Shown here: piece by piece, positions 8,021-15,423 of the stretch
Position numbering within the stretch: position 1 is the stretch's first letter
Layout of the letters: the number at the start of each line of letters is the position of its first letter
From: Bacteroidota bacterium
GTDB lineage: Bacteria; Bacteroidota; Bacteroidia; Chitinophagales; Saprospiraceae
Assembly (NCBI GenBank): GCA_003045895.1
Contig: PZPC01000057.1
Coordinates: 1 to 33,598 of the forward strand
Reading direction: 5' to 3'
Length of the DNA: 33,598 nt
Notes under the pieces: generated by a model
The model's database searches: none
The model's input: only the letters and a program-made list of their open reading frames with translations
What the model was told of the DNA's origin: nothing
Program-made: the position numbers and the translations under genes

Positions 8021-8047
8021 AAACCACCTCTGCGGGGGTGGTTTTTT
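8021..8047 (+). terminator. intrinsic terminator after glucosaminidase gene
   Basis: The arms AAACCACC (8021-8028) and GGTGGTTT (8037-8044) form a hairpin with an 8-base loop, running into a T-tract. It lies 31 bp after the stop codon at 7990. Confidence 0.75.
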
Positions 8048-8051
8048 ATTA

Positions 8052-8059
8052 TACCTTTG
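8052..8059 (+). promoter_or_regulatory. TAccTTTG promoter box before truC-like gene
   Basis: The sequence TACCTTTG matches the Bacteroidota -7 consensus TAnnTTTG and lies 24 bp before the ATG at 8083. The matching -33 region would fall inside the preceding terminator hairpin and is not a clear TTTG. The same TATACCTTTG string precedes rplS at 33136-33145. Confidence 0.45.
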
Positions 8060-8082
8060 TGCTGAAAAAATTCACCCCTGGC

Positions 8083-8772
8083 ATGACGGAACAACCGGAA
8101 ATTACGATTCTTTTTCAGGACGAACATCTTTTGGTCGTGGACAAACCCACCCAACTACCTACGCACAAGAGTGAAGGGATGCCGCATGATGCGCCCTACC
8201 TGACCAAGGTCCTGGGGCAGCAATTGGGGTGTTCGATCTACAATGTGCACCGGCTCGATGCCAAAACCTCCGGGGTGATGATGGTTGCGCTAACGCCGGA
8301 TATTGCCCGGGTACTGACCGAACAATTTGCGGGTAAAATGGTGCGCAAAAGTTACCAGGCCATCGTCAAAGGCTGTCCTGGAGATGGGGTTTTCGACCGC
8401 AAAGTAAAGAAAGCAAAACACGGTAACCAGGTTAATGCGGAGACCGAATACCGAACCCTCCAAACCGTTACCACGGATATCGACCACAAGGGACAAACTG
8501 CGGTGCAACTCAGCTTAATGTCGCTGATCCCCCTTACGGGCCGTTGGCACCAACTGCGCCAACACTGTTCCCAGGCCTGGCACGATATCCTGGGCGATTC
8601 CCAACACGGCGACTGGGGGCTGAATCACATCATCGAGGAGCGCACCGGCGTAAAGCGGTTGTACCTGCATGCCTGTGAACTGGGTTTCACCCACCCCGTT
8701 ACTCAAGTTCCGCTGGACTTTCAGGTGCCGCTGCCAACTGATTTCGAGCAGGTGTTGAGCCTCTTCCCATAA
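8083..8772 (+). CDS. truC: TruC-like tRNA pseudouridine synthase
   Basis: A 229-residue pseudouridine synthase of the RluA family. The catalytic motif HRLDAKTSG contains the nucleophile D59. The VVDKP motif at residues 18-22 and the C-terminal GRWHQLRQH and GDSQHGDWGLN segments fit the TruC branch, which makes pseudouridine at position 65 of tRNA(Ile1) and tRNA(Asp) in E. coli. The length suits TruC and no S4 domain precedes it. The ATG at 8083 is chosen because the family begins there and because a TAccTTTG promoter box lies directly upstream. It has its own terminator shared with the convergent gene. Assignment to TruC rather than another RluA-type enzyme is probable but not certain. Confidence 0.85.
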   Translation: MTEQPEITILFQDEHLLVVDKPTQLPTHKSEGMPHDAPYLTKVLGQQLGCSIYNVHRLDAKTSGVMMVALTPDIARVLTEQFAGKMVRKSYQAIVKGCPGDGVFDRKVKKAKHGNQVNAETEYRTLQTVTTDIDHKGQTAVQLSLMSLIPLTGRWHQLRQHCSQAWHDILGDSQHGDWGLNHIIEERTGVKRLYLHACELGFTHPVTQVPLDFQVPLPTDFEQVLSLFP

Positions 8773-8814
8773 AAAAAGGTGTCGGATATCCACCGTTGGA
8801 CCGACACCTTTTTT
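8772..8814. terminator. bidirectional terminator
   Basis: The arms AAAAAAGGTGTCGG (8772-8785) and CCGACACCTTTTTT (8801-8814) are perfectly complementary. A T-tract follows the stem on either strand. It lies between the convergent truC-like and GHL10 genes and starts at the truC stop codon. Confidence 0.9.
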
Positions 8815-8830
8815 ATTGTTCTATGAGGTC

Positions 8831-10501
8831 TTACCGCTGTAGATCCCTACGCCTGACCCGGGTTCGTTCTTTCCGCTGACGTCCGGTTTTGGGTGCTTTG
8901 GCGCGTGTAATCCGGCCAACTTTTTTGTGAAAAATAGCCCTGGTATTGCTGGCCTTGTTTTCTACGTTCGCCCGGTTGGCGGCGGTGACGACGTAGGTAT
9001 AGGTCTGCCCAACCTGGGTGGTATTGTCATAACAGGTTACCCAACGGCTGTTTTCTGCTTGTAGGGGCGTCAGCTGAAGGATGTTTGCGGGGTTTTCCAG
9101 GTCGCCCACCTCGTTGCCGGCGAAGCGATAAACGACAAAGTAGTGGGTTGCTGTTCTTAGGCCAGCAGCAGTGGTGCCGGGCTTCCAACGCAGTCGAACG
9201 CCAGCTTCCTGCAACTTCGGCCTGCGCAGGTCGGCTAACGGTAGTTTGGGGAGTTCCAGTTCCGGCCGCTCTGGCCAGAGCGCTTTGGTTTGATAGTAAG
9301 CCTGCAGGCTATCCCGGAGCCGCAAAGGATTGCTTTGTAATGATTTGGCACTAAAATAAGCGCTACCCTGGGTTTGGAAATTGCGGCGATTGAGTTGAAT
9401 CTGGCGCGGAATTTCTCCCGGATCATTCCAGGCCAGCTCTTTGTTGTTGCCTACTTTGTAGGCTGCGTGGCCGGTGTAGACCGGTATCGAACGGGCATTT
9501 TGACTCCACCACTGCACCAGGGTCTGGTAATCAGCAGGTGCAAAACCAATGTTCCAATAGAGTTGGGGCATGACGTAATCAATCCAACCTTTGGCAATCC
9601 AGTTGAGGACATCCGCGTGGAGATCGTCGTAGGACGTTGCACCAGCCTGGGTATCCGATCCCCTGACCGGGTCCAGGCTTTTGTTGCGCCAAACGCCGAA
9701 CGGGCTCACCCCAAACTGGATGGCTGGGTTGGTGGTTTTGATTCTTTCGTGCAGGTCTCCCACCAATTGATCCGTATTGTTGCGGCGCCAGGCGTTGATA
9801 TCCTTGAACGGCTGGCCATAAAATTTAAAAGTACCTTCATCCGGGAAAGGAATATCCTTGATGGGGTAGGGGTAGAAATAGTCGTCGATATGGATACCGT
9901 CGATCGGGTAATTGTCTACGAGTTCACCGACCACGTCTACGAGGTGCTGGCGTACGGCGGGAATGCCCGGATTAAAATACATTTTTCCGCCGTAGGCTAC
10001 CAGCCAGTCGGGGTGTTGGAATACGGGGTGGGTGAGGAAAAGGCTGGCCGTGTCCATGTTCATGGAGGCGCGGTAGGGGTTGATCCAGGCGTGAAACTCC
10101 ATGGACCGGCGGTGGGTTTCCTCGATCATGAAGGCCAGGGGGTCAAAATCATCCTGTGGGGCAGCGCCCTGGCGACCAGTCAGGTAAGTCGACCAGGGAG
10201 CATAAGCACTGGGGTAGAAGGCATCCGCAGCGGGGCGCACCTGCACAATAACGGCATTGAGGCCCATGGCCTCAAGTTGATCGAGAAGGTTGCGATACTG
10301 CTCTTTGAGGGCGATGGGGTTGGCGGAGGGTTTCTGGGGGTAGTCAATGTTGAGGACGGTGGCCACCCACGCGGCCCGCAGTTCTCGTTTGGGTGCTTGC
10401 AACCGTTGGTAGGCTACGGTTTGTGCATTCAGTGAGAGGGTAGCAAAAAAGCATAAAAGGGCACAAAGGCCCACGATACTTTTGAAATGGAATGTATTCA
10501 T
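8831..10501 (-). CDS. secreted GHL10-family glycoside hydrolase-like protein
   Basis: A 556-residue protein with a signal peptide (hydrophobic residues 9-24, cleavage expected after LNAQ). Residues about 40-380 match the glycosyl hydrolase-like 10 family (DUF187, YngK type). Features are RELRAAWVATVLNIDYP, the VQVRPAADAFYPS stretch, HAWINPYR, GIHIDDYFYPYP and the VMPQLYWNIGF segment. This is a TIM-barrel family whose members include peptidoglycan- or polysaccharide-acting enzymes, with the substrate usually unknown. Residues about 420-525 form a fibronectin III-like domain. The last 30 residues are very rich in Arg and Lys, which is unusual. No type IX sorting domain is seen, so it is probably periplasmic. 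It follows an unrecognised gene by 79 bp on the same strand. Confidence 0.9.
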   Translation of the reverse strand: MNTFHFKSIVGLCALLCFFATLSLNAQTVAYQRLQAPKRELRAAWVATVLNIDYPQKPSANPIALKEQYRNLLDQLEAMGLNAVIVQVRPAADAFYPSAYAPWSTYLTGRQGAAPQDDFDPLAFMIEETHRRSMEFHAWINPYRASMNMDTASLFLTHPVFQHPDWLVAYGGKMYFNPGIPAVRQHLVDVVGELVDNYPIDGIHIDDYFYPYPIKDIPFPDEGTFKFYGQPFKDINAWRRNNTDQLVGDLHERIKTTNPAIQFGVSPFGVWRNKSLDPVRGSDTQAGATSYDDLHADVLNWIAKGWIDYVMPQLYWNIGFAPADYQTLVQWWSQNARSIPVYTGHAAYKVGNNKELAWNDPGEIPRQIQLNRRNFQTQGSAYFSAKSLQSNPLRLRDSLQAYYQTKALWPERPELELPKLPLADLRRPKLQEAGVRLRWKPGTTAAGLRTATHYFVVYRFAGNEVGDLENPANILQLTPLQAENSRWVTCYDNTTQVGQTYTYVVTAANRANVENKASNTRAIFHKKVGRITRAKAPKTGRQRKERTRVRRRDLQR

Positions 10502-10580
10502 AGTTGGTTTTTTCCAGAACAGATAATAAGTGGCGGAACACCAGCAGGGATGTCAGCCTGTAAATACTTGGCGCAAAGAT

Positions 10581-12065
10581 CTATTTTTCTTCGGCTGCCA
10601 GCAATGTTTCCAGGGCAACTCCCGCTTCTTCCCGACAGGTTTTTTCCAGCCAATAACGGTTAACCAAGTTAGAAGATTGCTGAATTTGCAAATAGAGCCG
10701 GGCAAATTTTTTTTCTTTATCGACTACGCCGTAATGGCGCGGTTGTTGCTTGATTAGGGTCAGTTTCTTGGCGAAACGCAAAAAATTGGTGTATTGTTTC
10801 TTTAGATCAACCGTCATTTTTCGATTGCGAATGACGTAGATCCGGAAGGTCTCGATAAGGGACAACAAGGCTTCCGTGTCGCCCAATGAATAGTAAGTGG
10901 CCAGGAGCAGGTTGTTGTAGCTGAGGTGGTATTTGATGTCGGAGAAACGAACCAGCAGCAAGTGGTCCAGGGCCTCACTGAACCGCTGGGTTGAAAAATA
11001 CAGGTGTGCCATGTTGTAGTTGTAGGAGTTTTCCTGCCGGTTTACCGGCAGTTTTTCCTTGTAGGTTTCGAGGAAATAGGCGGTCCATTGGAACTCTTCC
11101 AAGATACAACCCAGTACGGTAATATTTTTGTAATTCCATTCATTGAGTAAGCCGTTGCTGAGGATAAGCTCCGTACGCAGGCCCTCCTGGTACAGTTCAA
11201 AGAGCTCTTTTTGGAACACCCGGATCCCTTTATTGATCTGCCGTACACAATAATTGTTGGCATAGGAGTAGAGGGCAATCTGGTCGGCAAGGGAAAAGTT
11301 GTCCGTTTCCTCGCGCAGCATTTGCTTGAGGTTGTGGTAATGGATCGGTTCGTTTTCCTCCCGCAAACTCATCAGGATGGTATAATACAAGCGGATGGTT
11401 TTATCTTGCGAAAACCGTTCTTTTTCTTGTTGATAATAAGTGAGGACTTCCACCAAAAAGCTAAAGTCGAAGTGGGAATTCATCAGGATCTGGTTCGCGG
11501 TAAGTTCACAGCTTAGTTTGAGCTTTTCCAGCAAGTAGTAGCGGTCTAACTGGTCGTTGAGTTCTTGTAAGAGCCCCGATTTACTGCGATCTTCGTGCTG
11601 GGTATGGTAGTAAGCCATCACGTTGAGGTAGTTGAACTGGGTTCGGTAATATTCTTTGTCTTTGGTGGGGTAATTTTTTAATTTCTTCTCCAGGTTTTTG
11701 GCCCGGTTTTTCAAGAGGTCAAATTGGTTGTTCTCAAAGGTCGACTCCAGGAGAAAAATGTCTTCGCTAAAAGGTTGGGCTTCGTAGTGCTGCTGGGCCA
11801 GGTAACTGTGGAAAAGTTTTTTTAAACTGGACATGGTATTGAAGAGCAATTGCTCAGAATAGGGTTCTCCCCGGAACAAATGCTTGAAAACACGTTGCCG
11901 TTCCAGGTACTGTGGAGAAGTATCCAGGTGTTTAAGTAGGTAATCGAGGAGTTCAATGGTTTTTTGGTGTTGGTTGAAATAAGGCGAGTTAACGTACGTT
12001 TTAAACCGCTGGCGGTCCCTGGAATCTAGCTGTTGAATGCTTTTAAGCAGCTTACTCTCTTGCAT
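10581..12065 (-). CDS. unrecognised helical (TPR-like) protein
   Basis: I do not recognise a named family. The 494-residue protein starts at an ATG and has no signal peptide or membrane segment. It is rich in Leu, Gln, Tyr, Phe and Lys and looks almost wholly alpha-helical, with irregular repeats like tetratricopeptide units (for example NMAHLYFSTQRFSEALDHLL near residue 360). The N-terminus, with LDSRDRQRFKTYVNSPYFNQ followed by a leucine-rich helix, is a pattern I recall from uncharacterised Saprospiria proteins. Short charged helices suggest a cytoplasmic scaffold or regulatory role, but no function can be assigned. It lies 79 bp upstream of the GHL10 gene on the same strand and may share its transcript. 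Confidence 0.75.
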   Translation of the reverse strand: MQESKLLKSIQQLDSRDRQRFKTYVNSPYFNQHQKTIELLDYLLKHLDTSPQYLERQRVFKHLFRGEPYSEQLLFNTMSSLKKLFHSYLAQQHYEAQPFSEDIFLLESTFENNQFDLLKNRAKNLEKKLKNYPTKDKEYYRTQFNYLNVMAYYHTQHEDRSKSGLLQELNDQLDRYYLLEKLKLSCELTANQILMNSHFDFSFLVEVLTYYQQEKERFSQDKTIRLYYTILMSLREENEPIHYHNLKQMLREETDNFSLADQIALYSYANNYCVRQINKGIRVFQKELFELYQEGLRTELILSNGLLNEWNYKNITVLGCILEEFQWTAYFLETYKEKLPVNRQENSYNYNMAHLYFSTQRFSEALDHLLLVRFSDIKYHLSYNNLLLATYYSLGDTEALLSLIETFRIYVIRNRKMTVDLKKQYTNFLRFAKKLTLIKQQPRHYGVVDKEKKFARLYLQIQQSSNLVNRYWLEKTCREEAGVALETLLAAEEK

Positions 12066-12233
12066 AGTTGTAAGTATTATATCAGAAACTGTAGCAGTAA
12101 ATTTATGTAATAATCTGTAAAACAGTACTTTAGTGTTTTAATAATTGTTAAAGATACACCAGAAAATTAATAAATAGTACACTTTATCCCCTGTTTTTAT
12201 CCTCACATTTGTGTCAGCCTTTAGGGGAACACT

Positions 12234-12386
12234 ATGAAACGTTCCTGTTATTGGCGCTTGTTATTGTTGATGGAGGATTTAGTTGGTATGTAAGCACAAG
12301 AACTTAAAGAAACCCCATTCCACAGCGGGAAATTATTTTCAGTTAAGGGATTGTACAGACAACTACAGACTCCGGTTTGTGCCTAA
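12234..12386 (+). pseudogene. possible small secreted peptide gene with in-frame stop
   Basis: An ATG at 12234 opens 19 codons reading like a signal peptide (basic MKR, then WRLLLLM). After a TAA at 12291-12293 the same frame continues for 30 codons, beginning AQELKETPF, to a TAA at 12384-12386. AQ at the junction is the usual Bacteroidota signal-cleavage context. A strong terminator begins 5 bp after the second stop. Together these suggest a 49-residue secreted peptide gene interrupted by one stop, where a single C-to-T change would explain it. Acidic residues inside the hydrophobic stretch and the short length leave room for chance. Confidence 0.3.
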
Positions 12387-12391
12387 GATGT

Positions 12392-12426
12392 AGAGGCGTT
12401 GAATTTATTCAGCGCCTCTTTTTTAT
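12392..12426 (+). terminator. strong intrinsic terminator
   Basis: The arms AGAGGCGTTGAA (12392-12403) and TTCAGCGCCTCT (12408-12419) pair with one G-T wobble around a four-base loop, then a T-run. No accepted gene lies just upstream on this strand. Its presence is the main reason to suspect a transcript from about 12215. Confidence 0.85.
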
Positions 12427-12672
12427 AGCATACGAATTCAGGCTACTTTTGTTTGCTGTCCGTAGAAGTTTAAATACGTCCGTTCTGGTAAAAACCCCTG
12501 AAACGCTAAACTATTTAAAAGTTTTTCACGTTTTCATCTCTATTTCCCCGCAAGTAGCAAAGGCAGGATGTTCAAGCAGCAGGTCGCTTCCAAATCGGAA
12601 GAATTGGTTATGCGTGATAAACTATTTAACTTGCTGAAGTAGGCAAAACAACCAACAAAACAACCATTTACC
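12427..12672. other. intergenic region before tolC-like gene
   Basis: No gene is seen. A TACTTTTG box at 12444-12451 matches the TAnnTTTG consensus but lacks a good upstream element. A small hairpin with CTTCC/GGAAG arms lies at about 12592-12606. Confidence 0.4.
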
Positions 12673-13989
12673 ATGAATCACCTTTCTCGTACCTTTTTGC
12701 TGTTGGCAATATGGGTACACTCGTTTTATGGACAAGCACAATCCAGTGATATGAGCTTGTCCCAGGCTATTGTCTACGCGCAGGCTAATCATCCGGACTT
12801 GCTGGATGCGCAACTAAAGATCAGAGACGCGGAGGAAGTCATTAAGCAAAGCATCGCTACGGGATTACCCCAACTCACTGCGGGTGGTACCTACCAGTAT
12901 TATTTCAAAGTTCCCGTGGTGCCATTACCGGCTGCTTTCACCGGTGGTGAGCCGCAGAATGTGTCTTTTGTCCTTAAAAATAACCTTACGGGGTCGGTGA
13001 ACCTCGACGCCATGGTTTTCGACGCGTCCTATTTTGTGGGCTTGCGGGCAGCCAGAGCGTCCCGGAATTTTGCCCAACTGGAATTGAACGACCGGCAACG
13101 ACAGGTGCGTAGTCAGGTTCGGGATGCCTACCTGCCGTTGCTGCTATTGAAGTCTAACCTGAATCAGCTGGACAAGAATATCGCCAGCTTAACCAATCTG
13201 TTTCAGGAAACCCGGGAAATTTACCGGGCCGGTTTTGCGGAACAATTGGATGTTGATCGGTTGGAGTTGTCATTGGCCAACCTCACTACGGAACGCGAAA
13301 ATTTGACCCGGCAATACGAAATGGCGCTGCAGGCCTTGAAGTTTACACTCAATTATCCCGCCGATCAGGAACTCCATGTCGTCGATGATCTCGATGGGTT
13401 GCTCCAGGCTACTTCCGTGGATGCGCTGGTTGCTCCCATTGACTATTCCCGGCGCACGGAGATTACTTTGCTCGACGAGGCCCTGGAGCTGAATGAGCTG
13501 AACGTAAAAGTTAACAAAACCCGGTATATCCCCACCCTGAAGGCCTTTGGAGGCTACCAATACCAGTACCAGGGCAACTCTTTTTCCAATGGTTTTTGGG
13601 CACCTACGGGTTTTGTTGGGCTTTCCCTTAATATCCCCCTGTATGACGGCGGCCTTAAAAAAGCCCTGGTTGAGCGCGCCCAGATCGCTAAAGAGCAGGT
13701 GGCTATTCAGCGCACGACCTTGCAGCGGCTCGTGCAGCTGCAAATCAGCAACGCCCGTACGGGATACCTGAACGCTCAGAATCGGCTCACCGAACGGGAT
13801 CGCAACCTGGCGCTGGCTAACCGCATCTACAACACCACCCAAGTCAAGTACCGGGAAGGGGTAGGCTCCAGCCTCGAAGTCAATCAGGCAGAACAGGATC
13901 TTTATACCGCTCAGACGAATCGCCTGCAGGCACTATACGATCTCCTCCAGGCGAAAATGAGCATCGAAGAAGCCCTGGGCTGGCAATAA
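12673..13989 (+). CDS. TolC-family outer membrane efflux protein
   Basis: A 438-residue outer membrane factor. A signal peptide (hydrophobic residues 7-17, cleavage near GQAQ) is followed by two halves of the TolC fold. Each has long coiled-coil helices with heptad leucines (about residues 40-60, 130-220, 330-437). The GLPQLTAGGTYQYYF strand and the GFVGLSLNIPLYDGG strand are typical of family beta-barrel segments. Such proteins form the exit duct for RND or ABC efflux pumps. No membrane fusion protein or inner membrane pump gene is next to it here, so its partner is not visible. The ATG start is clear. It ends 760 bp before the next gene. Confidence 0.92.
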   Translation: MNHLSRTFLLLAIWVHSFYGQAQSSDMSLSQAIVYAQANHPDLLDAQLKIRDAEEVIKQSIATGLPQLTAGGTYQYYFKVPVVPLPAAFTGGEPQNVSFVLKNNLTGSVNLDAMVFDASYFVGLRAARASRNFAQLELNDRQRQVRSQVRDAYLPLLLLKSNLNQLDKNIASLTNLFQETREIYRAGFAEQLDVDRLELSLANLTTERENLTRQYEMALQALKFTLNYPADQELHVVDDLDGLLQATSVDALVAPIDYSRRTEITLLDEALELNELNVKVNKTRYIPTLKAFGGYQYQYQGNSFSNGFWAPTGFVGLSLNIPLYDGGLKKALVERAQIAKEQVAIQRTTLQRLVQLQISNARTGYLNAQNRLTERDRNLALANRIYNTTQVKYREGVGSSLEVNQAEQDLYTAQTNRLQALYDLLQAKMSIEEALGWQ

Positions 13990-14363
13990 AAGAGGTACAC
14001 CTGGATCAGCAAAAAAGAAAGAAGCCGGCCAGCTAACCGGGTGTTTTTTTATTTTCGCTAGCCTTGGGGCCAACGACAGCACTAAAAGGAAGAAAAAAAA
14101 TCGATTACAGTAAAAGGCTAATTTGTGACATCTGGTAAAAACGGTTTCTGGTGTCTTTCTTAGGTATTAAAATACTCCCCGCCCTTTATTTTAGCAAAAT
14201 GAAAAAAAAAATTGCACAATAGTTAGGACAAATGTAACAAACCGCTTATATTTGTTAAGTAAAGCGGCTTTAGAGGTGCATTAATGTTGCTTTAATTCGA
14301 TTTTATTGGCTCTTTTGAGCTCAATTATATAGATGTAATTTTTTTCATGTGATATGATTTTCC
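13990..14363. other. AT-rich gene-free region before terminator array
   Basis: No protein gene is supported. A weak CCGG...CCGG hairpin followed by seven T residues at about 14023-14048 may end the tolC-like transcript. A promoter-like TTAG-N20-TATATTTG lies at 14223-14254. Confidence 0.5.
14223..14254 (+). promoter_or_regulatory. candidate promoter for a small RNA
   Basis: TTAG (14223-14226) is separated by 20 bp from TATATTTG (14247-14254). The -7 box is a full match and the -33 box a three-of-four match to the Bacteroidota consensus. A transcript would begin near 14261 and meet a strong terminator at 14364. Confidence 0.4.
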
Positions 14364-14393
14364 GCTGGAAACGCAAGTTTCCAGCTTTTTTTT
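14261..14393 (+). ncRNA. candidate small RNA, unrecognised
   Basis: The stretch between the promoter-like site at 14223-14254 and the terminator at 14364-14393 would give an RNA of about 130 nt with no convincing reading frame. It matches no RNA family that I recognise. It contains a small GCTC/GAGC hairpin near 14312-14325 before the terminator stem. The call rests only on the promoter and terminator spacing. Confidence 0.2.
14364..14393 (+). terminator. intrinsic terminator 1 of a tandem series
   Basis: GCTGGAAAC (14364-14372) pairs perfectly with GTTTCCAGC (14377-14385) across a GCAA tetraloop, then eight T residues. This is a textbook plus-strand terminator, nearly 400 bp downstream of the nearest plus-strand gene. 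Confidence 0.9.
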
Positions 14394-14538
14394 GTCCTAT
14401 AACGACTTTTGCCATGTCACAATTTTTTAAAATTTGGTAAAAAAATACATAGATCTTACCCTTTCTTTGTTGTAATAACTAGCAAAAAGACGGTTTTCCG
14501 TTCCAGATACAATTGGGTGAGTGTTTGTTCATAGTTAG

Positions 14539-14568
14539 AATCCCCCAATTCATTTGGGGGATTTTTTT
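14539..14568 (+). terminator. intrinsic terminator 2 of a tandem series
   Basis: AATCCCCCAA (14539-14548) pairs with TTTGGGGGATT around a short TTCA-region loop and is followed by a T-run ending at 14568. The left arm can pair instead with AATTGGG at 14511-14517, so an alternative fold exists. Confidence 0.85.
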
Positions 14569-14609
14569 CATCCCTTTAAGAATTTGTGTTGTTCATAGTG
14601 TTTATTTCG

Positions 14610-14638
14610 AACCCCATCCTGTGATGGGGTTTTTTTTA
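14610..14638 (+). terminator. intrinsic terminator 3 of a tandem series
   Basis: AACCCCATC (14610-14618) pairs perfectly with GATGGGGTT (14623-14631) around a CTGT loop and runs into a T-tract of eight. The word TGTTCATAGT occurs shortly before both this hairpin and the preceding one. Confidence 0.88.
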
Positions 14639-14645
14639 TGCCTTC

Positions 14646-14665
14646 GGGCAAGGCTTGCCCTTTTT
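14646..14665 (+). terminator. terminator-like hairpin 4 of a tandem series
   Basis: GGGCA (14646-14650) pairs with TGCCC (14656-14660), followed by five T residues. The stem is shorter than in the three preceding hairpins. It lies 87 bp before the pdxH start. Confidence 0.5.
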
Positions 14666-14751
14666 CCTGGCCACCGCGAGCAGATCCTTCACCAAGCGCT
14701 AAACTCCTCTGCGGTAAGGTTGTTATCTCTAAAACTGCTAATCATTCTATT

Positions 14752-15396
14752 ATGCTACTAGACATCAAAGACCTGCGTGAAGATTACAACCAAGGAAATT
14801 TAGAGCTTGCGGATACTGCGGTTCATCCCTTCGACCAGTTTCACCTTTGGTTCAAGGCTGCCCGGCAATCGGAGGTGCGGGAGCCCAATGCCATGACGCT
14901 GGCTACGATTTCGGCCACGGGCCGGCCCAAGGCCCGCATTGTGTTGCTCAAACAACTGGACGAGCAGGGACTGGTGTTTTTTACGAACTACGATAGTCAG
15001 AAAGGAAAAGATCTGGCGGTACATCCAGCTGCCGCCCTGGTCTTTTTTTGGGATGCACAGCAAAGGCAGGTCCGGGTAGAAGGAACGGTCGTAAAGATCA
15101 GTCCGGAAGAATCCACCGCCTATTACCAGTCTCGTCCCAAGGGCTCCCAAATCGGCGCCGCGGCTTCCCCCCAGAGCGAGGTCATCCCCGATCGGGAGGT
15201 GCTGGAAAACGCCGTCAGGCAGCTGGAAACCCGCCACGCAAACGAGGAGCAACTTCCACGACCCGCGAATTGGGGTGGATACCGGCTCTTACCCGACACC
15301 TTTGAGTTCTGGCAAGGGCGCAGCAGTAGGCTGCACGACCGTATTCGCTACCGGCTGGTAAACGGGGAGTGGACCAGAGAACGGTTGGCGCCTTGA
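14752..15396 (+). CDS. pdxH: pyridoxamine 5'-phosphate oxidase
   Basis: A 214-residue FMN enzyme that oxidises pyridoxamine or pyridoxine 5'-phosphate to pyridoxal 5'-phosphate, the last step of vitamin B6 cofactor synthesis and salvage. Family signatures are clear: RIVLLK near residue 63, the QSRPKGSQIGAAAS segment near 125-140 and the C-terminal WGGYRL...FEFWQGR.SRLHDR block that binds substrate. The length matches E. coli PdxH (218). The ATG at 14752 is chosen because the protein then begins at the usual family start; an upstream in-frame ATG at 14638 would place the terminators' sequence in the coding region. Four terminator-like hairpins precede it, so expression may depend on a promoter after 14665 or on readthrough. 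Confidence 0.96.
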   Translation: MLLDIKDLREDYNQGNLELADTAVHPFDQFHLWFKAARQSEVREPNAMTLATISATGRPKARIVLLKQLDEQGLVFFTNYDSQKGKDLAVHPAAALVFFWDAQQRQVRVEGTVVKISPEESTAYYQSRPKGSQIGAAASPQSEVIPDREVLENAVRQLETRHANEEQLPRPANWGGYRLLPDTFEFWQGRSSRLHDRIRYRLVNGEWTRERLAP

Positions 15397-15423
15397 TGAC
15401 CTGACCTGCCGGATAGCCGCAAT

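Noticed and set aside
9374-10435. Plus-strand reading frame of 353 codons opposite the GHL10 gene
   Set aside because: Antisense to a clearly recognisable protein; its composition reflects the codon use of the real gene.
14513-14761. Reading frame of 82 codons across the hairpins before pdxH
   Set aside because: It runs through three terminator stems and their T-tracts and lacks a credible start; the hydrophobic character comes from the T runs.
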